A stretch of 64,000 bases of DNA from Selenomonas sp. TAMA-11512 (GTDB taxonomy: Bacteria > Bacillota > Negativicutes > Selenomonadales > Selenomonadaceae). Below, piece by piece: positions 16,250 to 25,112 of this stretch (the first letter of the stretch is position 1; the number at the start of each line of letters is the position of its first letter). The stretch covers positions 1,054,001 through 1,118,000 of the forward strand of contig NZ_AP029018.1 in NCBI RefSeq assembly GCF_037076525.1. The letters run 5' to 3'. The notes beneath the pieces are model-generated. The model was not told the origin of the DNA. It saw only the letters and a list, made by a program, of their open reading frames with translations, and did not search any database. Position numbers and translations under genes: made by a program.

Positions 16250-18385
16250 ATGAGTACATGGACAAAAAAAGTGATGTTTGTGGGGCTGCCTCGGTTTTTG
16301 GAGCAGCTGCTCGCAGCCTGCTTCCGCAAGGAGGCATGGGAGGCCGGTCGCCTGCGCGCCACGGAAGAAGAGCGCCCTCCCGCGGATATAAAGACGTATG
16401 ACTGCACTCTGGAGAGCGCCGAGGCGAGCATGGCATTTTCCGTAGAGAATCTCGACCTCCTCATCTATCGGTTGGAGAGCGATCCCGCCGCGGGGGCGCG
16501 CCGCCTGGACACCGTGCTTCGATTGGCGGTTGCTTCAAAGGTGCGGCGTGTGTTTTTGCTTTCAAGTGATAAGGTATTTGCGCCGCATACGGAGCCGACG
16601 GAGAAGGATGAGCCCCTGCCGGAGGGCGAGATGGGGGCTCTTTTTGCGCGACTGGAAGCCTTGGCTCTTGCCTATCGCGAGCAGGGGCTCTCTGTGTCCA
16701 TTCTCCGTCTCAGTGAGATTTACGCGCCCGGACAGACCTCGAGCGACGGTTTCATTGGCCGCGTCTTTGGTGCCGCTCTGATGGGGCGCCCGCTGCCGCA
16801 CTTTGCGGAGCCGGACGCTGTTTCCTGTGGCTTCCTTGATGCGCGCGATGCGGTCTATGCGATTTATCAGGCGGCTGCGCGCGATTTTGACGGATCGCAT
16901 CTGCACATCGGCGCGTCCACAGGAACGACAATGGGAGAAATCTATGCGATCTGCCGAGAGTTCTTTCCTCGCATGGATGAGATGGCGACACCGTGGGAAA
17001 CAGAAGGACGAGCCATTCTCAAGAGTGAAATCGCAGAGCGGGAGCTCGGCTGGCGTCCCTTGCGGCCGCTTTCGAAAGGCCTCAAGGAGACATGGGACGC
17101 GATGCGAGCGATGCAGGATACACACGTCGACGATATCCGTTCGCTGTCAAGGCGAGCGCGCGTTACACGGCTGCGGCAGCGGTTCATTCCCTATGCGGAA
17201 AATCTTGCGGGCGCATTGGTGACGGCGGGCGTAGGTTTTCTGCAAGGCGGAACGACGGTGAACGCCATGACGGCATTTGATTTCGCTTTTCTCTACATCG
17301 GCTGCATGGGACTTCTCTACGGCAAGCAGCAAGCGATTATCGCTGCGGTGCTGTCCCTTGTCCTGCTTATCCACAGCCTGCTTGCGCAGGGCGGCGATCT
17401 CGTGGCGATGCTCTACAATCCGCGCGAGTTCCTGCATTTTGTTTCGTACTTCTTTGTCGCGGTGCTGACAGGCTACTTTGCCGATCGCGCGAGCTATCAG
17501 CAGCTTGCGGATATGCGCATCAAGCGGCGTCTGCAAAACCGCTATTCATTTTTGGAGAATATCTTTAAGGAAAACCTTGCCGTGAAGGATCGGCTGTATC
17601 GTCAGATTGTGAACTCGGACGACAGCATCGGACGCCTTTACCGCATTGTTTCACGTCTTGATTCCGTCGAAACGGAGAACCTTTTTACGCAGGCGACATC
17701 GGTCACGGCGGACATTCTCGACGTTGAGGATGTCGTCGTCTATGTCGTCGGCGAGGGCGGCTACTACCTGCGCCAGAAGGTGCGGCTCGGCAGCCGGACG
17801 GGTGAGATGCCGCGATCTTTGCGCGTCGAAGACTACCCGTATCTGCAGGAGCTGCTCAAGGAAAAGAGGATCTTCGTCAATCGCGACCTCATCAAGGGGC
17901 TGCCCGATCTCGCTGCTCCGATTTCCTACGAAGGGCAAGTGATCGCCGTTTTGCAGATTTACCATCTGGACTTCGAGCAGTGGAGCCTCTACGAGCAGAA
18001 TCTCCTTTCTATTACCGCGCGTCTTGTGTCAAGCTCTCTCGGACGTGCCTACGCATGGGAAAAGGAGACGGCGGGGCGCAAGTATATTGACGAGACGCGC
18101 ATCCTTTGCGTTGAGGAATTTCAAAAGGTCATCGAGGAGTTCCGCGAGCGTCGGCGCATGCAGGCGGATTATCCTGTCGTGCTTCTTCCTGTCAATTTTA
18201 AGGGACATAGCTACAGCGAGCTCGACCACAGAATCGCGAACAGTATCCGTGCGGAGGACTTTATCGGTGCGACGGCGGAAGGCGTTGCCCTTCTTTTGCC
18301 TGATGTCTCGGGGAAGACACTCGACATGGTGCGTGATCGGCTCACAAAAGTAGGGGTTGAAACAGGGGAGAGTCTTTCGTTATGA
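16250..18385 (+). CDS. pelD: PelD-like c-di-GMP receptor with N-terminal SDR/epimerase-like domain
   Basis: A 711-residue inner-membrane regulator of Pel polysaccharide synthesis. Residues 1 to about 290 look like an extended SDR (VRRVFLLSSDKVFAP, LSVSILRLSEIYAPGQ, GFLDARDAVYAIYQAA). However, the nucleotide loop reads GLPRFLE, not GxxGxxG, and the YxxxK pair is not visible. Residues of about 315-420 hold membrane segments, followed by a coiled linker and a GAF domain (about 445-590). The last domain is a GGDEF fold in which AEGVA (676-680) replaces GGDEF, while the inhibitory-site RAED (667-670) is kept five residues before it. Pseudomonas PelD binds c-di-GMP through such an RxxD and activates synthesis. 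The start is ATG 16250, with only a weak RBS. It is the first gene of the cluster and overlaps pelE. Confidence 0.85.
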   Translation: MSTWTKKVMFVGLPRFLEQLLAACFRKEAWEAGRLRATEEERPPADIKTYDCTLESAEASMAFSVENLDLLIYRLESDPAAGARRLDTVLRLAVASKVRRVFLLSSDKVFAPHTEPTEKDEPLPEGEMGALFARLEALALAYREQGLSVSILRLSEIYAPGQTSSDGFIGRVFGAALMGRPLPHFAEPDAVSCGFLDARDAVYAIYQAAARDFDGSHLHIGASTGTTMGEIYAICREFFPRMDEMATPWETEGRAILKSEIAERELGWRPLRPLSKGLKETWDAMRAMQDTHVDDIRSLSRRARVTRLRQRFIPYAENLAGALVTAGVGFLQGGTTVNAMTAFDFAFLYIGCMGLLYGKQQAIIAAVLSLVLLIHSLLAQGGDLVAMLYNPREFLHFVSYFFVAVLTGYFADRASYQQLADMRIKRRLQNRYSFLENIFKENLAVKDRLYRQIVNSDDSIGRLYRIVSRLDSVETENLFTQATSVTADILDVEDVVVYVVGEGGYYLRQKVRLGSRTGEMPRSLRVEDYPYLQELLKEKRIFVNRDLIKGLPDLAAPISYEGQVIAVLQIYHLDFEQWSLYEQNLLSITARLVSSSLGRAYAWEKETAGRKYIDETRILCVEEFQKVIEEFRERRRMQADYPVVLLPVNFKGHSYSELDHRIANSIRAEDFIGATAEGVALLLPDVSGKTLDMVRDRLTKVGVETGESLSL

Positions 18386-19281
18386 TGAGTGAATTGTTTG
18401 GAGTCCCTGGGATTTTACTCATCGCCTATCTCGCCTCGGTTTTCATCTATGTGGCGGTGGAAGGGAAACGCCGCGGCAGGATCTCGGCAGCTGCCAAGGG
18501 GGCCTTTGCTATCGTACTGCCGATCGCGGGACTGCTTCTTCTGCTTCTCTACGAGCTTCTCGGCCGTACACTCATGAAGCGTACGGGCCCGGAGGAAGAG
18601 GATGAGGATCTCAGTCTGTCCTTCGGTGAGCATGCGTACAGCGCGGATATCGTTCCGCTGCGAGATGTATTCCTGATGGATGATCCGAAGCTCAAGCGCA
18701 AGTTCTTCACCGACGCCATCAAGCAGGACGTTGTGGAGAGGCAGGCGATCTTGAACGAGGCCGTGCATGACAGTGACCGTGAGATTGCCTACTATGCCGT
18801 TTCGATGATGACGGCACACATGGAGCGGCTCAGTGAGGAAATCTACGCGCTTGAGGAGGCAATCAAGCGTGGTGTGAAGGACGATGTGCTTCTGGACAAA
18901 TATGTGGAAAAGGTGCGTGAGTTCCTGCTGCGCCGCTACGGCGATGCCGTGACGAGAGAACAGCAGCGCAAGCGCTACATGGAGATGCTGCGCCTTTTGG
19001 CTGAGCGCCATCCCGACCACTCGGCATATCACGCCGAGCGCATTCGCGCACTTATTCGTGCGGAGCGCTTCGAGGAGGCGGAGGCCGCATGTACCGCGTT
19101 CCGTGAAAGCCGCCCGTCCGAAGAACTGCCACTCCTGTTGACACTCCAATTGCAGCAGGTGACGTATGAGCGCGAGAAGATGAAGGAGACGATTGCGGCG
19201 ATGAAGCAGCTGCCGACCCGTCTGACGAACGAGGCGATGCAGGCAATCCGCTATTGGGATGGAGGTGGAGCGCGTGAATAA
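18382..19281 (+). CDS. pelE: PelE-like membrane-anchored helical repeat protein
   Basis: A 299-residue protein with two N-terminal hydrophobic segments (GILLIAYLASVFIYVAV and AIVLPIAGLLLLLLYELL), followed by an all-helical cytoplasmic part. That part resembles TPR-like repeats (EIAYYAVSMMTAHMERLSEEIYALEEA, RYMEMLRLLAERHPDHSAYHAERIRALIRAERFEEAEAAC). PelE bridges PelD and the synthase PelF/PelG in the inner membrane. The assignment relies on topology and gene order more than on sequence. It overlaps pelD by four bases (ATGA) and pelA by eight. Confidence 0.75.
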   Translation: MMSELFGVPGILLIAYLASVFIYVAVEGKRRGRISAAAKGAFAIVLPIAGLLLLLLYELLGRTLMKRTGPEEEDEDLSLSFGEHAYSADIVPLRDVFLMDDPKLKRKFFTDAIKQDVVERQAILNEAVHDSDREIAYYAVSMMTAHMERLSEEIYALEEAIKRGVKDDVLLDKYVEKVREFLLRRYGDAVTREQQRKRYMEMLRLLAERHPDHSAYHAERIRALIRAERFEEAEAACTAFRESRPSEELPLLLTLQLQQVTYEREKMKETIAAMKQLPTRLTNEAMQAIRYWDGGGARE

Positions 19282-21097
19282 GCGCAGTCTCTGCATCCTG
19301 CTCTGTATTGCGTTTGCTCTGGGATTATTTTTCCAATACAGCCGTCTCGACGGCTTCCTGCATCTCGGAGCCGTAGAAAATCGGACATTGATTGAGAGAC
19401 TCCTGCGTCCGGCACCGACGGAGGAGCAATTGCCGCGTGAGAAATTTCTGATCGTCTATGATCCGACGGATGTGCTGAGCATGTATGCGCGGCACAATAT
19501 GGAAAGGATCCTCACGGAGAAGCGCAAGGCATTCGAGAGCCACCCTCTCACGGGCAGCTTTGCTGTAGATTCGTCTTACCGGGGGGTGGCGCTTGCGACC
19601 GGGCATCTGGGCAGTATGCCCATGCTGCCCGCAGTCCTTGACTATGCGCGTGCAGGCGGTACGGTTCTCCTGCTGCAAAAGGTCGAGCAGATCGAGGGCA
19701 GTCCTATTTCGGCGGGAACTCTTGCGGACTTCGGAATCGCGGGACTGGGCGGCCTTACCGATGTTCACGGCATCCATATACGGACGAATTTCCTGGCGGG
19801 AGGCAAGGATTTTCGCTTTGGTGAGAACTCCGCGTTCACGACGCACGCAAATGCGGTTGCTCTGACGGAGGATGCGACTGTACATATCACGAGTGTCGAG
19901 GGAATGCCTCTCCTCTGGGAGAAAACGATCGGCGAGGGGCGCATCTACGCGTACAACGGCGTCGAGCGTGATGATAAGACGAATCTCGGTGTCTATGCGG
20001 CGCTGATGGCGCACTGCGGTACAGAGACAATCTACCCTGTCGTCGGAGTGAAGCTCTTTATTCTGGATGATTTTCCGGCACCTGTGCCCGAAGGCGATTT
20101 TGAGCGCATCTACGATGAGCTCGGCGTGGATACGGAGACCTTCTATCGCAAGATCTGGTGGCCGTTCATCCGACGACTTGCGGAGGAGGAGGACATTCGC
20201 TACACGGGCGCGATCATCGAGACCTACGGAGCGCAGGTCAAGGGACCGTTCCGACCGCTCGGCGGGCGCGCCGCGCGCGACGGGCTCATCATCTATGGGC
20301 GTGAGCTCCTGAACATGGGCGGAGAACTCGGGCTTCACGGCTACAACCATCAGCCGCTCGCGCCCGAAGGCTACGGTCAGCCGCGTCTGAACTATGTGCC
20401 GTGGGAAAGTCCGGAGGATATGGAGGAAGCAATGCGCGAGCTGCGCAGCTACGTCAAGTCTGTCTATCCGGATTATGAGTTCCGCTTCTATGTGCCGCCG
20501 TCGAACATCATGAGCCCCGAGGGCAAGGCGGCGATTCGCAAGGTATTCCCTGAGGTTATCGCATTCGGTTCGCTCTTTGACGGGCCCGCGAACGAACGCG
20601 CCTATTATCAGGATTTCGAGTATAAGGACGGCGTCTATGAGCTTCCGCGCATCAGCTCCGGGCATGAGGACGACGGACTCATGCTTTGGCAGGAGATCAG
20701 CGCGCTGAACTACATCGGTGTGTTTTCGCATTTCATCCATCCGGACGAACTCTTTTACGAGTCGAGCGCGAATACGACATGGCACGAGATGGAGACAGGC
20801 ATGAAGTCCTTCATGCACAAGATCAGTACGCGCTTTCCCTGGCTGAAGGCGGAGACGGTATCCGACAGTCTTCCGTTTTTCTCGGATTACTTCGATATGG
20901 AATATCGCGTGCGGCGGACAAAGGAGTGTATGGAGCTCTATACGTGGAACTACAGCGGAGAGACGCGGTTCCTCCTGCGTACGGCACGAGAAATCGAGCG
21001 AACGGATGGCTGCATGATCGAAAGAGCGGACGAGGATGTCTATCTTGTTCGCATGAGTGAGCCGGAGGCGCGTATCTACTGGAAGGAGGCGAAGTAA
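19274..21097 (+). CDS. pelA: PelA-like polysaccharide deacetylase (DUF2194 type)
   Basis: A 607-residue exported or membrane-tethered protein with an N-terminal signal anchor (RSLCILLCIAFALGLFF). A Rossmann-like segment (FLIVYDPTDVLSMYARHN and on) precedes a NodB-like deacetylase region: KLFILDDFPAP with the metal/catalytic aspartates 265-266, then LGLHGYNHQPLA with H355 and H359 as likely metal ligands. It probably removes acetyl groups from the GalNAc-rich Pel polymer outside the inner membrane. The glycoside-hydrolase half of Pseudomonas PelA is missing here and is encoded separately at the end of the cluster. GTG 19274 is chosen because GGAGGTGGAG lies just upstream; ATG 19259 precedes that RBS. 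Confidence 0.85.
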   Translation: MNKRSLCILLCIAFALGLFFQYSRLDGFLHLGAVENRTLIERLLRPAPTEEQLPREKFLIVYDPTDVLSMYARHNMERILTEKRKAFESHPLTGSFAVDSSYRGVALATGHLGSMPMLPAVLDYARAGGTVLLLQKVEQIEGSPISAGTLADFGIAGLGGLTDVHGIHIRTNFLAGGKDFRFGENSAFTTHANAVALTEDATVHITSVEGMPLLWEKTIGEGRIYAYNGVERDDKTNLGVYAALMAHCGTETIYPVVGVKLFILDDFPAPVPEGDFERIYDELGVDTETFYRKIWWPFIRRLAEEEDIRYTGAIIETYGAQVKGPFRPLGGRAARDGLIIYGRELLNMGGELGLHGYNHQPLAPEGYGQPRLNYVPWESPEDMEEAMRELRSYVKSVYPDYEFRFYVPPSNIMSPEGKAAIRKVFPEVIAFGSLFDGPANERAYYQDFEYKDGVYELPRISSGHEDDGLMLWQEISALNYIGVFSHFIHPDELFYESSANTTWHEMETGMKSFMHKISTRFPWLKAETVSDSLPFFSDYFDMEYRVRRTKECMELYTWNYSGETRFLLRTAREIERTDGCMIERADEDVYLVRMSEPEARIYWKEAK

Positions 21098-22539
21098 TGC
21101 GTATCTGTCTGTTAGCGGAAGGATCCTATCCCTATGTTGTAGGCGGTGTCGCTTCATGGATCCAGATGCTTATGGAGGGACTTCCGGAGCATGAGTTCGT
21201 CATCTATTCGATTGGCGCTGAAGCGAAGAATCGCGGGAAATTTAAGTACAAGCTGCCGGCGAACTGCGTCGGGGTTGAGGAGATGTTCCTCGACGAGATT
21301 CTCGCGATGCGTTCGGCGGACATGCTGGAGGGCATTCTGACGCACGACGATTGTCAGACACTCTACGAGCTTGTGCGCGGAGAACGCGACATACCGCTCA
21401 AACGGCTCTTGGAAGTTTTTTCCTACGGGCGCTGGAAGTCGCCGCTCGCCGTCTTCATGTCGAGTGATTTCTTCGATGTAATCGTGCGCGTTTATCGCGA
21501 GCAGTACGACAACCTCCCGTTTACGGACTTCTTTTGGACGATGCGCTCGATGCTCTTGCCGCTCTTCTATCTTTTGCAGCAGAAGCTGCCGGAAGCGGAC
21601 GTCTACCATAGCGTCGCTACGGGATACTGCGGCGTCATCGGCGGTATGGCGGCGACGCGCTACAGGAAGCCTTATATGATCACGGAGCACGGCATCTACT
21701 CGCGTGAGCGCGAGGCGGAGATTCTCAAGAGCGACTGGGCAAAAACGGACTTCAAGGGCGTCTGGATTCGCTATTTTTACTATCTTGCTCGCCTTTCGTA
21801 CCATGCGGCTGATCGACTCTATACGCTCTTCGAGCACAACGGACAGATTGCCGTCGATCTCGGATGCGAGCCGGAAAAGATTGCCATCGTGCCGAACGGC
21901 GTCCGCATGGAGCGCTTTGCAGATGTTCCCGAGCTCGTCAACCACGGCGGTCCCATTACAATCGGTGCGGTCGTACGCGTCGTGCCCATCAAGGACATCC
22001 TGACGCTCCTGCGTGCCTTTGCCATCGTAAAGCGCGAGCTGCCCGATGCGCAGATCGTCATCATGGGCGGACTTGAAGAGGATCCCGATTACGTCGCGGT
22101 CTGCCATCGCACGATACGTATGCTCGGGTTGGAAGATGTGACGTTCATCGGCTCCGTTCCCGTGGCCGAGTATCTGCCGAAGATGGACATCCTCGTATTG
22201 TCAAGCATCAGCGAGGGGCAGCCTCTCGCCGTAATCGAAGGCTTCTCAGCGCATCGCCCCTATGTTGCGACGGACGTCGGCTGCTGCCGAGAACTCATCT
22301 ACGGCGACAGTGGGGATACACTCGGCACTGCGGGCGCGGTCGTCGCGCCGCTCGACTATGAGGCGATGGCGCATGAGATCGTGCGGCTCGCGAAGAATTA
22401 CGAGCTGCGCCGCTCCATGGCAGCAATCGGCTTTGAGCGTGCGAAGTCGCGCTACACACATGAACAGTTTATTGAATCGTATCGCAGGGCGTATGCAGAG
22501 ATAGGAAAGGAGGGGGCGCATGGCGGGCGTCGGATTTGA
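21097..22539 (+). CDS. pelF: PelF-like glycosyltransferase (GT4 family)
   Basis: A 480-residue cytoplasmic glycosyltransferase with a GT-B fold. The N-terminus MRICLLAEGSYPYVVGGVASWIQMLMEGLPEHEF is typical of PelF. The C-terminal domain has AIVPNGVRMERF, a linker with VVRVVPIKDILTLLRAFAIVK, and the nucleotide-sugar motif SSISEGQPLAVIEGFSAHRPYVATDVGCCRELI with the E-x7-E glutamates. PelF polymerises UDP-activated amino sugars in Pel synthesis. No signal or membrane segment is seen. It overlaps both pelA (TAATG) and pelG (20 bases), a sign of tight translational coupling. Confidence 0.92.
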   Translation: MRICLLAEGSYPYVVGGVASWIQMLMEGLPEHEFVIYSIGAEAKNRGKFKYKLPANCVGVEEMFLDEILAMRSADMLEGILTHDDCQTLYELVRGERDIPLKRLLEVFSYGRWKSPLAVFMSSDFFDVIVRVYREQYDNLPFTDFFWTMRSMLLPLFYLLQQKLPEADVYHSVATGYCGVIGGMAATRYRKPYMITEHGIYSREREAEILKSDWAKTDFKGVWIRYFYYLARLSYHAADRLYTLFEHNGQIAVDLGCEPEKIAIVPNGVRMERFADVPELVNHGGPITIGAVVRVVPIKDILTLLRAFAIVKRELPDAQIVIMGGLEEDPDYVAVCHRTIRMLGLEDVTFIGSVPVAEYLPKMDILVLSSISEGQPLAVIEGFSAHRPYVATDVGCCRELIYGDSGDTLGTAGAVVAPLDYEAMAHEIVRLAKNYELRRSMAAIGFERAKSRYTHEQFIESYRRAYAEIGKEGAHGGRRI

Positions 22540-23992
22540 GCTCAAGCGTCTGTTTCGGGCGCGTACGGCAGCAGGACACATTAAGGCATACTCGTATTCC
22601 GCTATTGTCACAACGGGGCCGTTCGCCCTCTTGACGAGCATGGTGCTGATGATCCAGATGCTCTTCCGGATACATGGCACGCTGGAGACGGAGTCGGCGA
22701 TCTTTTTGGGAGCCGTTGTTTATTCCTTCGTGTTTTCGCAGCTGCTTTCATGCGGCTTCACAATTGTCCTGACACGCTATCTTGCGGACTGTATCACCGT
22801 ACAGCACTACCGCGATGTGACACCGTCACTCTTCGGCATGAGCGCGATTCTGCTTGTGCTCGGGTCCATAGCCGCGCTGGTCTTCTTCTGGGGCAAGCCG
22901 CTTGCCTTCGAGATGAAGCTGCTCTCGTATATCTTCTTTTCGGAGCTTCTGCTGGTCTGGACCGCGAGCGTCTATCTGACGGCGGTAAAGCGCTTCAAGT
23001 ATCTGATTCTGGGCTATCTTGCAGGCGTTGTACTGAGTGTTGCGCTCGCGGCACTCCTGTTGGAGCTGGCATGGCTTTCCCCTGCTGCTGCGGCGCTTTT
23101 TGCCATGGATGTCGGTATGGGCGTGCTTGTCCTCTTCTTTTTCCTCTATGTAACGAGCCGCTTCGGTCTGCCGATAGACGGCATGCTATTTGCATTCTTA
23201 CCCTATCTTGGAAAGCACGGACGGCTCTTCATCGGCGCGTTCGGCTACACGCTCGGGCTTTTTCTGCCGAACATTCTCATCTGGCAGGGACCTTGGGGCG
23301 TGCTCATTGAAGATACTTTCCTGTACGCACCGCGCTACGATGTCGTCGTCTTCTACGCGCTGATCTCCATCCTGCCGCTCACGACGATGTTCGTCGTCAA
23401 GGTGGAGACGCATTTCTACGAGCGCTACGCGCACTATTTCAGCGCCATCACGCACGGAGGCAACCTCCATACGATTGAGGATGCGCGAAAGGATTTGCTC
23501 TACGTCATGTGGTTCGAGCTGCGGCAGGCGTTTGAGTTTCAGTTCGTCTTCACGCTCGTGTTCCTGGCGTTCGGCAACTATGTGCTGTCGTTTGCCGGAC
23601 TTGATTACAACTCGGTCAATATGTTCAACGTCATGCTCTTTGCCGCGTTCTTTGCGGGTGCTCTGCAGGTGCTCATGATCATGCTGGAGTACTTCGACTT
23701 CCAAAGCGGTGTGTGGCGTATCGGCGCGATTGCGGCGCTTGCAAATCTCGCGTTGGGGATTCTTTCCCTTTGGCTCGGAGAAAAGAGCTACGGTTTCGGC
23801 TTTTTCCTCGCGACGGCGTTCGCGCTTTCTTACAGCATTTGGGCGTTGATGCGCTTCGCGAAGGGGATCAACTACTACGTGTTCTGCGCGCAGCCCGTGT
23901 TCTATCATGCGGATGCGGGAATTTTTTGGACAATTGCGCACTGGCTTTACGGGGAGGAGCTTCCCGATCTCGAAAGGATGGAAAAAGCATGA
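22520..23992 (+). CDS. pelG: PelG-like polysaccharide transporter (MOP superfamily)
   Basis: A 490-residue inner-membrane protein with about twelve hydrophobic segments. The N-terminal MAGVGFELKRLFRA followed by SYSAIVTTGPFALLTSMVLMIQML is characteristic of PelG, and the middle has LPNILIWQGPWG and YDVVVFYALISILPLTTMFVVKVETHFYERY. PelG is a Wzx-like MOP transporter that, with PelD, PelE and PelF, moves the growing polymer across the inner membrane. The start ATG 22520 follows AGGAGGGGG. The stop overlaps the next gene's start by four bases, tying that gene into the same transcript. Confidence 0.92.
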   Translation: MAGVGFELKRLFRARTAAGHIKAYSYSAIVTTGPFALLTSMVLMIQMLFRIHGTLETESAIFLGAVVYSFVFSQLLSCGFTIVLTRYLADCITVQHYRDVTPSLFGMSAILLVLGSIAALVFFWGKPLAFEMKLLSYIFFSELLLVWTASVYLTAVKRFKYLILGYLAGVVLSVALAALLLELAWLSPAAAALFAMDVGMGVLVLFFFLYVTSRFGLPIDGMLFAFLPYLGKHGRLFIGAFGYTLGLFLPNILIWQGPWGVLIEDTFLYAPRYDVVVFYALISILPLTTMFVVKVETHFYERYAHYFSAITHGGNLHTIEDARKDLLYVMWFELRQAFEFQFVFTLVFLAFGNYVLSFAGLDYNSVNMFNVMLFAAFFAGALQVLMIMLEYFDFQSGVWRIGAIAALANLALGILSLWLGEKSYGFGFFLATAFALSYSIWALMRFAKGINYYVFCAQPVFYHADAGIFWTIAHWLYGEELPDLERMEKA

Positions 23993-25103
23993 GTATGGCA
24001 CGGAAGATGAAGCTTCGCAGAGCTCTTGTGCTTGCGGGAAGAACCGTCGTCTTGGCGATTTTTTCTTTCGGCATGACAGTGAGCGGCGCTTCGGCGGGCA
24101 GCCATGATGCTCTGCACGACGTCCAGGGCTACTTTTCCTACATGATGAACGTGCGGGAAGAGATCCGCTCCCATCGTGCCGCGCTCCAATCGCTTGCGGA
24201 GGCGCAGGCGGATCTTGAACTTGCACGTGCCAATCTTGTGGAGGCGCAAAAGGCGACGGAAGAAGCCGCGGCTAATCTCGTGCTTGCCGTCAATAACCTG
24301 CGGGCGGCAGAGGAGAACCTCTCCGCTGTACGCGCCGCGCTCCTCGCTGCCGAGGCGGCAAGCGCCGCCCGCACGGAAGAGGCGCTTGCAGCGCAGCGCG
24401 CCGAGGCTGCCTATATACCCGAAGTCGAGCGTCGGCGCTCGGCGCTCCATGCCATCAATATAAGGCAGAGCCGCTTCGAGCCGAGGGGCGGCGCGGAGCG
24501 CGAGAAGGTAGTCGCTCGCATCCTGGAGGAAATCGGCTACGAGCAGAACCGCATCGTCGATGCGCAGCGCATGGTCGAAGAGGTGCTCGCCGGCGGGACA
24601 GCGCAAAATGATGCCTCCGATCAGCTTGCGGCGATCTCGGCGGAGGTCGATGCGGCGCAGTCGGCTCTCGACGCGGCAGAGGCGCATTTTGACGCGCTGA
24701 CGGCGGCACGCGAGCAGGCGGAAGATGCGGAGCGCGATGCGCGCGAACTCGTCGCGGACTATAGAGAAGAGCTCCAAACAAGCGAAGACGATCTTGCGCA
24801 GAGCCGCAAAGACCGCGAAGAAGCGGAAACGTATGACATGGAAGCGAAGGCATGGGCTCTGCAGGCGGCGGAGGACGTGAAGACCGCGGAGCGGGGACTT
24901 GCCCAAAGCGAGTACGACCTCGCCTACTTCGGCGAAGGGGCGGGCGTGCAGACAGGGTTCGAGTACTACACATGGCGCGGTGAGCGATCGGGGCATCAGA
25001 TCTATATGCCGCTCTCCTACTTTTCTCGCACGCACGCGGGAGAGACAAAGCTTGACTACGGCATTTCAACAGGCTACGTCAAATCCCATACGGGGTTTGA
25101 CGG

Positions 25104-25112
25104 CGGCAGCAC
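25104..25112. repeat. left target-site duplication of the IS
   Basis: CGGCAGCAC, identical to the copy at 26680-26688 on the other side of the element. The 9-bp length suits ISLre2-type transposition, and perfect identity points to a recent event. Confidence 0.92.
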
